64,000 nucleotides of DNA from Paracidovorax konjaci (lineage in GTDB: Bacteria; Pseudomonadota; Gammaproteobacteria; Burkholderiales; Burkholderiaceae_C). Positions 24,050 to 33,469 of this stretch are shown in pieces. How positions within the stretch are numbered: the first letter of the stretch is position 1; each line of letters starts with the position of its first letter. A model generated the notes under the pieces. The model was not told the DNA's origin and made no database searches. It worked only from the letters and a program-made list of their open reading frames with translations. The position numbers and the translations under genes are program-made. The stretch is from assembly GCF_900112675.1 (NCBI RefSeq), contig NZ_FOMQ01000003.1, positions 62,001 to 126,000 on the forward strand, read 5' to 3'.

Positions 24050-24970
24050 TCAGGCCGCCGGAAGCTCCAGCCGCCTCGCGCTCTCGAACGACACCGCCCG
24101 CCCCGTCACCGGATCAGTGAAGGCGATGGCCCGCGCGAGCAGTTGCAGCGGCCGCGAGAAATCGCCCTCGGGCGGATCGTTCACTTCGGGATAGAACGCA
24201 TCGCCGCGCAGCGGCAATCCCAGCGCGGCCATGTGCACGCGCAGCTGGTGGCGCTTGCCCGTCACGGGCGAGAGGCGGTAGCGGGCCCAGGCGCCCGCCA
24301 CCTCGAGCAGTTCCATGCGCGTGAGGGTGTTGGGCTCGCCGGGCACTTCGTGCATGCGGAAGAACTGTGGGCTTTCCTCGATCCGGCTCGCGTGTTCGCG
24401 TGGAAAGGCGATGTCCGCGCGCCATGGCGCGATGGCCTCGTAGGTCTTGTCCACCACGCGGTCGCGGAACAGCGCCTGGTAGCGGCCCCGCGTGGCGCGC
24501 TGCACCGAGAACAGCACCAGGCCCGCGGTGTCGCGGTCGATGCGGTGCACCGGCGACAGCTCGGGCAGGCCCAGGCGGCGCTTGAGCCGCACGAGCAGCG
24601 TGTGCTGCAGGTAGCGGCCCGTGGGCACCACCGGCAGGAAATGGGGCTTGTCGGCCACGAGCAGGTGCTCGTCCTGGTAGATCACCGATTCCTCGAAAGG
24701 GATGGCGGCTTCGCTCTCCAGCTCGCGGTAGTAATAGATCCGCAGGCCGGGCTCGAACGCGTGCCCGGAGCCCAGCACGCGCGCGTGTTCGTCCACCACC
24801 TCGCCGCGCTCCATGCGCGACGCCCAGTCCGCCCGGCCCACCACCGACAGCCGCTCCGCAAGGAAATCGATGAGCAGGCGGTGGCCCAGGCTCTGGCTGG
24901 GCGTGACCACGCAGCTGGGGCTGACGCCGTCGCGCGTGGGCAGGACGCGCGGATCGTGGGAGTTGTGCAT
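24050..24970 (-). CDS. RluA-family pseudouridine synthase
   Basis: A 306-residue enzyme that isomerises uridine to pseudouridine in rRNA or tRNA. HRIDRDTAGLVLF is the family motif II with the catalytic Asp, and PVTGKRHQLRVHMAALG is motif III. The N-terminus (RLLIDFLAERL, then WASRMERGEVV) resembles a partial S4-like region. The target base is not clear from sequence, though this subtype is common in beta- and gammaproteobacteria. It is followed on the other strand by the thioesterase, 12 bp away, with no shared operon. Confidence 0.9.
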   Translation of the reverse strand: MHNSHDPRVLPTRDGVSPSCVVTPSQSLGHRLLIDFLAERLSVVGRADWASRMERGEVVDEHARVLGSGHAFEPGLRIYYYRELESEAAIPFEESVIYQDEHLLVADKPHFLPVVPTGRYLQHTLLVRLKRRLGLPELSPVHRIDRDTAGLVLFSVQRATRGRYQALFRDRVVDKTYEAIAPWRADIAFPREHASRIEESPQFFRMHEVPGEPNTLTRMELLEVAGAWARYRLSPVTGKRHQLRVHMAALGLPLRGDAFYPEVNDPPEGDFSRPLQLLARAIAFTDPVTGRAVSFESARRLELPAA

Positions 24971-25173
24971 GCGAAATTCTAGGAGGGCGATCGCCGGAAG
25001 GCCGCCGCACAGCCCGGCCGACCCGCCTGCCGAGCCGAAAACGCGCGCGGATGCGGGCGGGCGCCCTGCCGCACCGGCCGCCAGCCCCTGCGAGGCCACC
25101 GAAAACCTGTAGGACACGGGCGCGCGACTCTTGGGATTCCTGCCGTCGCCGGGGTGCGCGGGGGCGCACTAGC

Positions 25174-27573
25174 ATGGCAGCCACAGGCTCCGTCCGCCAC
25201 ACCCCTACCGACATGCGCCCACAGCACGCCTCTCCACCCTCCTCTACCGATTCCACCCTCCCGCCGCCGCGCCGCCGCGGACCCCGCGCCGCGCGGCTCG
25301 GGCAGGGCCGCGCCATGCCCTGGCTGCTGGGCATTTTGGGCACGTTGCTGGCCGTGCTGGTGATCGCCCTCATCGTGCTGCTCACCTTCGACTGGAACCG
25401 CGCGAAGCCCTGGATCAACGAGCGCGTGAGCGCCGCGACGGGGCGGCATTTCGCCATCGAGGGCGATCTGTCGGCGCGGTGGCACTGGCCGCAGCCGGTG
25501 GAGATGGAAACCGGCTGGCGGCGCTGGGTGCCAGGGCTGACGGTGCAGGCCGACCGGCTCGTGCTGGGCAACCGCGCCGATTTCGGCCGTTACGGCGCCG
25601 TGGGCATGGAGGCGGACAACGCCGATGCGCGCGTGGTGGAGCGCCGCACCGCGGCGGCTTCCGCGCCGGCCTCCGGAGCCTCCGCACCGGCGATTGCCTC
25701 CGCGGGATCCGCACCTTCCGCACGCGCCTCGGCGCCTGCCGCAGCCGCCAGCGGGCCGGACGCGACCGCTGCCGGCAATGCACCGGCCGGCAGCGTGCCG
25801 CCGGCGATGGCCTCGGTGGGCCGGGCCAGCGCCTCGCTGAGCCTGCTGCCGCTGCTGGCACGGCACGTATCGATCGGCACGCTGTCGGTCGAGACGCCCG
25901 ACGTGGCCCTGGCACGCCGCGCCGACGGCAGCAACAACTGGACGTTCGACCGCCCCGCCTCCGATGGCGGTGAGCCGAGCCCCAACCCGTGGACGGTGGA
26001 TGTCGACCGCGTAGTGGTGCGGGAAGGCCGGCTGGCCCTGGCCGATGCCGCCAAGGACCTGGCATTCGTGGCGCACCTCGCCACCGTGGACGACCCCGGC
26101 CCCTACGGCGTGCGCTTCGACGTGCGCGGCCGCTACGCCAAGGCGCGCATCGAAGGCAACGGGCAGGCGGGCCATGTGCTCTCGCTGCGGCAGAAGGAGG
26201 TGCAGTACCCGCTGCAGTTCAAGGCCCGGGCCGGCACGGTGCGCGCCGAGGTCGAGGGCACGCTCTCCAACCCCGCGGCGTTCGCCGGCATGGACATGCA
26301 GGTGCTGCTGCAGGCCGAGAGCATGGCCGACCTGTACCCGCTGACCGGGCTGGTGCTGCCCAACACGCCGCCCTTCCGCACCAAGGGCCGCCTCGTGGGC
26401 AGCCTGGAGCCCGGCCGCGCCGTGTGGGACTACCGCGATTTCATGGGCACCGTGGGCCAGAGCGACCTGCGCGGCCAGCTCACCTACACCTCGGCGCAGC
26501 CGCGCCCGCGCCTCACCGGCGAGATGGCCTCGCGCCAGTTGCGGCTGGCCGACCTGGGGCCCGTGGTGGGCGCCCCTTCGGGCGATCGTCCCCAGGAGAA
26601 AGGCACGTCCCAGCGCGCCGGCAAGGTGCTGCCTGACAACGCCTTCGCCACCGACCGCTGGAACGCGATGGACATGGACCTGAAGTTCAAGGGCGAGCGC
26701 ATCGTGCGCGACGAGAGCCTGCCCATCGAGAACCTCGACGTGCACGCGAAACTGGACAACGCCCAGCTCACGCTGGCGCCGCTGCGCTTCGGCGTGGCGC
26801 AGGGCAAGATCGACTCCAACGTGGTGCTCGACGGCCGCGCCGAGCCGCTCAAGGCGCAATTGCGCGGCACCGTGGAAGGCCTGCGCCTGTCCGCCCTCTT
26901 CCCGAAGGTGGACCTGATGGAAAAGAGCTTCGGCCGGCTCGACGGCGCCATGGCCGTGAACGGCAACGGCAATTCGATCGCGAAGATGCTGGGCACCAGC
27001 AACGGCGAGGCGCGCGTCTACATCCGCGACGGGCGCTTCAGCAAGCAGATGCTGGACCTGGCGGCGCTCAACGTGGGCAGCGTGGTGGTGGCCAAGCTCT
27101 TCGGCGAGAACAAGGAAGTGCAGCTGCGCTGCGCGGTGGCGGATTTCGGCATCAAGGACGGCATCGCCCAGACGCGCTCGGTGAAGCTCAACACCGAAGA
27201 AGCCGTGGTGGAGGCCGTTGGCACCATCGACCTGGGCCGCGAATACATGGACCTCTACATCAAGCCCGAGTCGCTGAAGCTGAAGTTCTTCTCGCTGCGC
27301 ACGCCGCTCTATGTGCGCGGCCATTTCGCCGACCCGAAGGTGGGGCTGGAAGCCGGCCCGCTGCTGCTGCGCGCAGGCGCTGCCGTGGCAGCCGTGGCCG
27401 TGGCCCCCGTGGCGCTGGCCCTGGTGCCGGTGACCGTGCCGGCCGCCGAGGACGACGAGAACTGCGCCACGATCATGGCGCGCGCCGATCGCAACGTGCA
27501 GGCCGGCAAGGCAGGGGCGGCACCCAAGCCGGCGGCATCGGCCCCGGCCCGCGCGGCATCCGCCGCCCGCTGA
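25174..27573 (+). CDS. AsmA-family membrane-anchored protein
   Basis: A 799-residue protein of the AsmA/YhdP-like group of inner-membrane-anchored, periplasmic proteins linked to lipid transport to the outer membrane. A polar N-terminus is followed by the helix MPWLLGILGTLLAVLVIALI, then FDWNRAKPWINERVSAATG, the typical AsmA start. Ala-rich low-complexity sequence at about 150-215 is likely a disordered insert. The C-terminal AsmA_2 domain includes VEAVGTIDLGREYMDLYIKP. It ends in an Ala/Pro-rich tail. The start could also be the ATG at 25213; neither has a clear ribosome site. Confidence 0.85.
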   Translation: MAATGSVRHTPTDMRPQHASPPSSTDSTLPPPRRRGPRAARLGQGRAMPWLLGILGTLLAVLVIALIVLLTFDWNRAKPWINERVSAATGRHFAIEGDLSARWHWPQPVEMETGWRRWVPGLTVQADRLVLGNRADFGRYGAVGMEADNADARVVERRTAAASAPASGASAPAIASAGSAPSARASAPAAAASGPDATAAGNAPAGSVPPAMASVGRASASLSLLPLLARHVSIGTLSVETPDVALARRADGSNNWTFDRPASDGGEPSPNPWTVDVDRVVVREGRLALADAAKDLAFVAHLATVDDPGPYGVRFDVRGRYAKARIEGNGQAGHVLSLRQKEVQYPLQFKARAGTVRAEVEGTLSNPAAFAGMDMQVLLQAESMADLYPLTGLVLPNTPPFRTKGRLVGSLEPGRAVWDYRDFMGTVGQSDLRGQLTYTSAQPRPRLTGEMASRQLRLADLGPVVGAPSGDRPQEKGTSQRAGKVLPDNAFATDRWNAMDMDLKFKGERIVRDESLPIENLDVHAKLDNAQLTLAPLRFGVAQGKIDSNVVLDGRAEPLKAQLRGTVEGLRLSALFPKVDLMEKSFGRLDGAMAVNGNGNSIAKMLGTSNGEARVYIRDGRFSKQMLDLAALNVGSVVVAKLFGENKEVQLRCAVADFGIKDGIAQTRSVKLNTEEAVVEAVGTIDLGREYMDLYIKPESLKLKFFSLRTPLYVRGHFADPKVGLEAGPLLLRAGAAVAAVAVAPVALALVPVTVPAAEDDENCATIMARADRNVQAGKAGAAPKPAASAPARAASAAR

Positions 27574-27593
27574 AAGCGATTCACTACAAAAAA

Positions 27594-27639
27594 GATAGCA
27601 AACTATTGAATGGAATCAGCGGCATGGAGGCAAAAAGCC
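27594..27639. repeat. Dispersed intergenic repeat, copy 1
   Basis: A 46-base segment beginning GATAGCAAACTATT is repeated with about four differences at 42555-42600. It lies 21 bp after the AsmA stop, in the gap before the dnaE2 end. Confidence 0.8.
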
Positions 27640-27717
27640 TCCCAATGCCGTCCTGACCTTCCCTCCCGTGCCGTGCCGGGCTTGCCTGGTCGTCCGCCAT
27701 GGCTCCGCTGGCCGCTC

Positions 27718-30700
27718 TCAATGGAAATCCCGGCTGCCTTCCAGCGCGGGCGCCAGCCGCCCGAGCAGCGGTGTCAGATCCCTGCAGCGCTGCAGCACGA
27801 GGTGCCGTACCACGGCCCCGCCCGGCTCGGCGCCGTCCGGGCGGTGGCATTGCCAGAGCCCTTCGACGGCCAGCAGGCGCGAGCGCAGCAGCGGGTTGCG
27901 CCACTGCTCGACGAGCGCAGGCCAGACGATGACGTTCACCGTGCCGGTCTCGTCCTCCAGCGTGACGAACATCGTGCCCTTGGCCGATCCCGGCCGCTGG
28001 CGCACGGTGACGATGCCGCAGGCGCGCACGCGGCGGCCGTGGGGCACGGCCTGCAGCGCCTGCGCGCCCAGGATGCGCCAGCCCGCCATGCGCTCGCGCA
28101 GCAGCGCCATCGGGTGGCGGCGCAGCGTGAGGCCGGTGGCGGCGTAGTCGAAGACGATCTCCTCGCCCTCGGGCGCCTCGGGCAGCGCCAGGGGCGCTTC
28201 GTGCACGGGCGCATCGCGCAGCAGCGCCGGCGCGCGGCGCTGGGCGGCCGCGTCCCACATCTGCTGGCGCCGGTGGCCGGACAGCGACCGCAGCGCATCG
28301 GCCGCGGCCAGGGCCTGCAGGTCCTGCCGGTCCAGGCGCGCGCGCAGGGCCAGGTCCTGCGCATCGGCGAAGGGCTGCTGCGCCCGGGCGCGCACGAGCC
28401 GCTCGGCCGCCGGCTCCCCGAAGCCGGCGACCAGGCGCAGCCCCAGGCGCACCGCGGGCTGCGGCAGCCCTCCGGCGGGCAGGGGCTCGGCCGGGCCTTC
28501 GAGCGTGCTGTCCCGGTCGCTGTGCACCACATCGACGGGCCGCACGCGCAGCCCGTGGCGGCGCGCATCCTGCACGAGCTGCGAGGGCGTGTAGAAGCCC
28601 ATGGGCTGCGAGTTGAGCAGCGCCGCGAGGAAGCACGCCGGCTCGTGGCGCTTGAACCAGCTGCTCGCATAGGCCAGCAGCGCGAAGCTGTAGGCATGGC
28701 TTTCGGGGAAGCCGTATTCGCCGAAGCCCAGCATCTGCTGGTAGATGCGTTGGGCGAAATCCTCGGAATACTTGTTGTTCTTCATGCCCTCCATCAATGC
28801 CTGCTCGAAGCGGTGCACGCCACCGCGCCGCTTCCACGCGGCCATGGAGCGGCGCAGGTCGTCGGCCATGCCCGGCGTGAAATCGGCCGCGATCATGGCG
28901 ATCTGCATCACCTGCTCCTGGAAGATCGGCACGCCCAGCGTGCGTTCGAGCGCCGGCCGCAGGTCCTCGTGCTCCAGCACGAGTTCCCCGCCCCGCACCC
29001 GCCGCTCGCGCGCCTGCAGGTACGGGTGCACCATGCCGCCCTGGATCGGCCCGGGCCGCACGATGGCGACCTCCACCACCAGGTCGTACAGCTCGCGGGG
29101 CTTCAGGCGCGGCAGCATGCTCATCTGCGCACGGCTCTCGATCTGGAACACGCCCACGGTGTCGGCCGCGCAGATCATCTCGTAGGTGGCGGGGTCCTCG
29201 CGCGGGATGGCGGCCAGGTCCCAGGCCTCGCCGCGCAGCGCGCAGCGCAGGTCGAGCGCGCGGCGCAGCGCGCTCAGCATGCCCAGGGCCAGCACGTCCA
29301 CCTTCATGAGGCGCATGTCCTCCAGGTCGTCCTTGTCCCACTGGATGATGGAGCGGCCGTCCATGCTGGCCGGCTCCACCGGCACGAGCCGCGTGAGCTT
29401 GCCTTCGGTGAGCACGAAGCCGCCCACGTGCTGGCTCAGGTGCCGCGGAAAGCCGCGCAGGTCGTCGGCCAGCTCCAGCCACAGCGCGGCCGTGTGCGCG
29501 GCGATCGGCGCGCCCAGGCCGGCGGCGAGTTCCTGCAGGCGCTCGGTGGCGATGGCTTCGTCGAACCAGTGGTGGTCCTTGGCGAAGGCATCGACGACGG
29601 CGGGCGCCACGCCCAGGGCCTTGCCCACGTCGCGCAGCGCGCTGCGCGTGCGGTAGCAGATGACCACGGCCGCGATGGCCGCGCGCTCCCGGCCGTATTT
29701 GCCGTAGATGTACTGGATGACCTCCTCGCGCCGGTCGTGCTCGAAATCCACGTCGATGTCGGGCGGCTCGTCGCGCTCCCGGCTGATGAAGCGCTCGAAG
29801 AGCAGCCGGGTCTTGGTGGGGTCCACGGCCGTGATGCCGAGGCAGAAGCACACCGCCGAATTGGCCGCCGAGCCCCGGCCCTGGCAGAGGATGCCGAGCC
29901 GGCGCGCGTGCCGCACGATGTCGTGCACGGTGAGGAAGTACATCTCGTAGCGGCAGTGCGCGATGAGGTCCAGCTCCTTGGCGATCTGCGTGCGCACGTC
30001 GTCCGGCACGCCCCCGGGGTAGCGCTGCCGCGCACCGGCCTCGGTATAGGCCGCCAGGGCCTCGCCCGCCGTCATGCCCTCGGGCACGTTCTCGCGCGGG
30101 TAGCGGTAGCGGATCTCGTCCAGGCTGAAGGTGCAGCGCTGCGCCACCTCCAGCGTGGCCGCGAGCAACGTGGGCGGGTAGAGCGAGGCCAGGTGCATGC
30201 GCGCGCGCAGGCGGCGTTCGGCGTTGGGCTGCAGGGCGAAGCCGCACTCGGCCACCGGCCGGCCCAGGCGCACGGCGGTGACCACGTCCTGCAGCGGCTT
30301 GCGCTGCCGCACGTGCATGTGCACGTCGCCGGCCGCCACGAGCCGCAGGCCCAGGGCCGCGCCCGCCTGCTCCAGCGCACCGAGCCAGAGCGCGTCGTCG
30401 GGCGCCATGTGCAGCTCCACCGCCAGCCAGGGGCGCAGGCCATGGGGCTCCAACAGGCCGCATGCCGCCGACAACATTGAATTGATTGCTACAGAATCAA
30501 TAGCATCCAGATGATCCCTGCGCGGCGCGACGAGCACCTCGCAGCCGCGCAGGCGCGAGAAGTCGCTGCCCGCATGCACGCGGTACTCGCCCTTGGGCGC
30601 GATGCGCCGCGCATCGCTGATGAATTCGCACAGGTTGCCCCAGCCCGCTTCGTTGCGCGCCAGTGCCACGAGGCGCACGCCGCCGCAGGCGAATTCGCTG

Positions 30701-31020
30701 CCCGCGATGAAGCGCAGCCCGCGCCGGCGCGCCGCCGTGTGCGCGCGCACCACGCCGGCCACCGAGCATTCGTCGGTGAGCGCGAGCGCCGCGTAGCCGA
30801 GTTCGGCGGCACGCTCCACCAGTTCCGCGGGGTGCGATGCGCCGCGCTGGAAGCTGAAATTGCTGAGGCAGTGCAGTTCGGCGTACGCGGGCAGCCGGCC
30901 GGTGGCGGATGCCGGGCCTTCTCCTTCACCGCGGCCCTGGCCCTGACCCTGACCCTGGCCATCGGCGGCCCCTGCGCCCCGCGCACCGGGCGGCGGCGCG
31001 GCCGCCTCGCGGCCCCTCAT
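27718..31020 (-). CDS. dnaE2: Error-prone DNA polymerase DnaE2
   Basis: A 1100-residue C-family polymerase of the DnaE2/ImuC type, which performs translesion synthesis after DNA damage. The N-terminal PHP domain starts at AYAELHCLSNFSFQRGASH. The palm has PPDIDVDFEHDRREEV with metal-binding Asp residues, and the finger part EYGFPESHAYSFALLAYAS is typical. A C-terminal OB fold follows. Residues 20-40 are an unusual Gly-Gln repeat. It overlaps the imuB stop by 4 bp (ATGA), forming the imuA-imuB-dnaE2 operon with a LexA box upstream. A GCTAT-type palindromic repeat appears to lie within the coding sequence near 30485. Confidence 0.95.
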   Translation of the reverse strand: MRGREAAAPPPGARGAGAADGQGQGQGQGRGEGEGPASATGRLPAYAELHCLSNFSFQRGASHPAELVERAAELGYAALALTDECSVAGVVRAHTAARRRGLRFIAGSEFACGGVRLVALARNEAGWGNLCEFISDARRIAPKGEYRVHAGSDFSRLRGCEVLVAPRRDHLDAIDSVAINSMLSAACGLLEPHGLRPWLAVELHMAPDDALWLGALEQAGAALGLRLVAAGDVHMHVRQRKPLQDVVTAVRLGRPVAECGFALQPNAERRLRARMHLASLYPPTLLAATLEVAQRCTFSLDEIRYRYPRENVPEGMTAGEALAAYTEAGARQRYPGGVPDDVRTQIAKELDLIAHCRYEMYFLTVHDIVRHARRLGILCQGRGSAANSAVCFCLGITAVDPTKTRLLFERFISRERDEPPDIDVDFEHDRREEVIQYIYGKYGRERAAIAAVVICYRTRSALRDVGKALGVAPAVVDAFAKDHHWFDEAIATERLQELAAGLGAPIAAHTAALWLELADDLRGFPRHLSQHVGGFVLTEGKLTRLVPVEPASMDGRSIIQWDKDDLEDMRLMKVDVLALGMLSALRRALDLRCALRGEAWDLAAIPREDPATYEMICAADTVGVFQIESRAQMSMLPRLKPRELYDLVVEVAIVRPGPIQGGMVHPYLQARERRVRGGELVLEHEDLRPALERTLGVPIFQEQVMQIAMIAADFTPGMADDLRRSMAAWKRRGGVHRFEQALMEGMKNNKYSEDFAQRIYQQMLGFGEYGFPESHAYSFALLAYASSWFKRHEPACFLAALLNSQPMGFYTPSQLVQDARRHGLRVRPVDVVHSDRDSTLEGPAEPLPAGGLPQPAVRLGLRLVAGFGEPAAERLVRARAQQPFADAQDLALRARLDRQDLQALAAADALRSLSGHRRQQMWDAAAQRRAPALLRDAPVHEAPLALPEAPEGEEIVFDYAATGLTLRRHPMALLRERMAGWRILGAQALQAVPHGRRVRACGIVTVRQRPGSAKGTMFVTLEDETGTVNVIVWPALVEQWRNPLLRSRLLAVEGLWQCHRPDGAEPGGAVVRHLVLQRCRDLTPLLGRLAPALEGSRDFH

Positions 31021-32465
31021 GCGTACACCCCGTGCCAGAACCAGTGGAAGCGGCCGGTGGCGCGATCCCCCTGCCATTGCCGGTAGATCCAGACCGTGCC
31101 CACCACGGGGTTGTCGGCCACGAAATACTCGCGCCGCTCCCCGGACGCCTCCCACCAGCCGCCGTCGAAGCGGTGCGGCCCCGCCAGGAACCGCAGCGGC
31201 CCCCCCTGCAGGCAGGGGCGGTCGCCCTGCAGGCCCAGCGGGCGGGGGGGGTGCACCAGCCAGCCGGGCCAGAACGCGGCATCGGCGGCCGTGCCGGCAG
31301 CTTCGGCGGGCGGCGGCGCCGCGGGAGCGCCGCCGCGGGCCGCACGGGCGCGCGCGGGCGCCGGCGCCTGGGTGCCCTGCCCGGCCGCCGCCTCCCAGCG
31401 CTGCATGCGCTCGGGGCGGTGGTCGGCCTGCAGCACCGGCACGCGCACCTGCTCGGGCCCCCACCGGGCAGAAAGCCGCTCCACCCACTGGTGCCAGCTT
31501 TCTCCCGCCGCGCCCGGCCCCTCGCCGGAGCTGCCCGCCTCGCCCGGCATGCCGGACGGCGGCAGGAGGCTTTCGCTGGCCTGCGGCAGGCTGGCCGTGT
31601 CGGTCGCCCGCAGCGTGAGGTGGTTGACCGGCGCCGCCAGCGGCTGGCGGGCCAGCCGCTCCGACAGCAGCCGGCGCAGGTGGACCAGGTCCTGCGTGGC
31701 CTCGGCCGTGCGCACGGCGAGCTGGCCGCTGGCCGGCAGGTCCACGCCATCGATGCGGCGCAGGTCGTGGCGCCACTCCAGCTCCAGCGCCAGCACGCCC
31801 TGGTGGCGTGCCTGCAGCCAGCCGCGCAGTGCGCCGAGCAGACGGCCCGCGGTCCAGAGCAGTTGTTCGGCCGAGGTGGCGAGCGCGGGCAGTTCGGCGC
31901 GCATCTCGAAGCGCTCGGGCAATTCGAGCCAGGGCACGGGATGCGGCACATCGCCCCAGGCCTGGTCCAGCGCCCGCAGCGGCTCGGCGCCGAACCGCCG
32001 CGCGGCGCCGTCGCGCGGCAGCGCGCGCACGGCCGCCCAGGTGCGGCAGCCCATGCGCTCCAGGCTGGCGGCATGGGGCCGCAGCGCCGTGAGGGTGGCC
32101 AGCGGCAGCCCGTGCGGCACGCGGCGGGGCACGGCGCGGCCCGCCTGCTGCAGCCGCAGCAAGGCCAGCGCCTGCAGGGCGGTGGGCGCCTCGGCCAGCG
32201 GCCGGCCGCCGCCGGACGGGGTGCCGGGCGCGCCATCGCGGCCCGGCCCCGGGCCGGCGCTCGCATGGTGCTCGCGCAGCAGCGCCAGCAGGTGCGCCCG
32301 GCCGCCCCAGAGGCGCTCGGTGCCGGCCACTTCCAGCAGCACGGCCTCGTCCAGCAGCGCCACGCGGGGCGTGAAGCGCAGGGCCCACCATCCGGCCGCC
32401 GCCGCGGGCACGCCCGGCGGCAAGACCTCGTCAGCGTGCGGCGACGGCAGCGCGACCCAGTGCAT
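31017..32465 (-). CDS. imuB: ImuB, inactive Y-family polymerase adaptor
   Basis: A 482-residue protein related to Y-family DNA polymerases but lacking catalytic acidic residues; in this family ImuB links ImuA, DnaE2 and the beta clamp. The N-terminus has MHWVALPSPHADEVLPPG and TPRVALLDEAVLLEVAGTER. The thumb and little-finger part follow (LERMGCRTWAAVRALPRDG). The start at 32465 overlaps the end of imuA by 35 bp. The C-terminal third is Ala/Pro-rich, then has a conserved-looking end (FDGGWWEASGERREYFVAD). Confidence 0.9.
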   Translation of the reverse strand: MHWVALPSPHADEVLPPGVPAAAAGWWALRFTPRVALLDEAVLLEVAGTERLWGGRAHLLALLREHHASAGPGPGRDGAPGTPSGGGRPLAEAPTALQALALLRLQQAGRAVPRRVPHGLPLATLTALRPHAASLERMGCRTWAAVRALPRDGAARRFGAEPLRALDQAWGDVPHPVPWLELPERFEMRAELPALATSAEQLLWTAGRLLGALRGWLQARHQGVLALELEWRHDLRRIDGVDLPASGQLAVRTAEATQDLVHLRRLLSERLARQPLAAPVNHLTLRATDTASLPQASESLLPPSGMPGEAGSSGEGPGAAGESWHQWVERLSARWGPEQVRVPVLQADHRPERMQRWEAAAGQGTQAPAPARARAARGGAPAAPPPAEAAGTAADAAFWPGWLVHPPRPLGLQGDRPCLQGGPLRFLAGPHRFDGGWWEASGERREYFVADNPVVGTVWIYRQWQGDRATGRFHWFWHGVYA

Positions 32466-33339
32466 CGCGGGGCTCCGGCGCCACACCGGGCGCGGATGAA
32501 GAAAGCAAAGAGGCCGCCAGCGCCCTGGCCCGGGCGCCGGGCCGCTGGGGCGCCGCCATCCACGCGGCCCAGGCGGCCCAGCGCCGCTCCTTGGCGCTGC
32601 GCGCCGCGGCCAGGGCAGATTCCAGGGCCGCGCCGTGCGCGGGCAGCACCACCGGCTCCAGCAGCGGCGCCCCGCGGCGCTTGACGATGTGCACCTGCAG
32701 GGCCGCGGCACCGTCCTGCGCCGGCTGCACCCACAGCCGCAGCGGCGCGGGCGAGGCCTGTTGCCGCTGCGCCTCGGCACGGAACACCCAGAGCAACGCG
32801 CCCCGCTGGGCCGCGGCCAGCTGCAGCCGCCGCAGCATCTCGGGCTGCGCGCGGGGCAGCCACGCGAGCACGGCCAGCACGTCGCGGCAGCGCAGCGCCT
32901 GCTCGCAGGCCCAGGCGGCCGCGGCATTGCGCGCATCGGCGGGCGGCGCCACCCAGCACAGCCGGCCGGCCCGCAGACCCGCCGCATGCAGCACGGGCAC
33001 GAAGGGCTCGTGCGGCGGCGCCACCAGCACCACCTGCCCGGCCCGCCGCGCGGCCGCCCCGGCCAATGCCGGCAGCACCAGGGGCCATTCATGGCGGCCG
33101 CGATCGGGAAGCAGCACTTCCGACAGCGCCCCTTGCGGCCAGCCGCCGCCGGGCAACTGCGCATCGAGCACCGCATGCCCCGACGGCTGCACCCGCGCCG
33201 CGCCCTGCCCGCCCGGTCCGCCGCCCAGCGAAGCGCCGCGCCACACGCCGGGCACCTCCACCCCCGCCGCCCGTGCGGCCAGGGAAAGCGCCCGGGCCGG
33301 CGGGGCGGACGAAAGCGCGTGCGATTGAAGGGCAGCCAT
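32431..33339 (-). CDS. imuA: ImuA, RecA-like SOS protein
   Basis: A 302-residue ImuA (SulA/RecA-like) protein, the first gene of the DNA damage mutasome operon. The segment GGGWPQGALSEVLLPDRGRH carries the P-G-x-L-x-E pattern seen at the start of the RecA-like core, and the rest (VVLVAPPHEPFVPVLHAAGL) fits the degenerate ATPase fold. It has no clear Walker A. A consensus LexA box lies 22 bp upstream of the ATG, so the operon should be induced by DNA damage. Confidence 0.9.
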   Translation of the reverse strand: MAALQSHALSSAPPARALSLAARAAGVEVPGVWRGASLGGGPGGQGAARVQPSGHAVLDAQLPGGGWPQGALSEVLLPDRGRHEWPLVLPALAGAAARRAGQVVLVAPPHEPFVPVLHAAGLRAGRLCWVAPPADARNAAAAWACEQALRCRDVLAVLAWLPRAQPEMLRRLQLAAAQRGALLWVFRAEAQRQQASPAPLRLWVQPAQDGAAALQVHIVKRRGAPLLEPVVLPAHGAALESALAAARSAKERRWAAWAAWMAAPQRPGARARALAASLLSSSAPGVAPEPRDALGRAAVAAR

Positions 33340-33361
33340 GGAGTCCAGCCAGAAGAAGATA

Positions 33362-33377
33362 CTGTTTAAATATACAG
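33362..33377 (-). promoter_or_regulatory. LexA (SOS) box of the imuA operon
   Basis: CTGTTTAAATATACAG matches the CTGT-N8-ACAG consensus exactly, with an AT-rich centre and TA before it. It lies just upstream of imuA. Confidence 0.9.
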
Positions 33378-33469
33378 CACCCTCCTGGAATCACTGCAGG
33401 ACGGTTGCCCGATTCCATGCCGCAGGACCGGTCCGGGGGGTTGCGCGGCGCAGCGCCGCGACCGGGCCG

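Noticed and set aside
24979-27324. Long minus-strand frame opposite the AsmA gene
   Set aside because: Low-complexity Gly/Ala/His/Arg composition and no motif; the AsmA frame on the plus strand explains the region.
27610-30480. Very long open frame (956 codons) on the plus strand opposite dnaE2
   Set aside because: It is an antisense product of high-GC third-position bias: rich in His, Gln, Arg and Ala with no domain, while the minus strand encodes a clear DnaE2.
30900-30970. Gly-Gln repeat in DnaE2 as a sign of wrong frame
   Set aside because: The frame joins correctly to the PHP domain and to the coupled start at 31020, so it is a low-complexity N-terminal extension.
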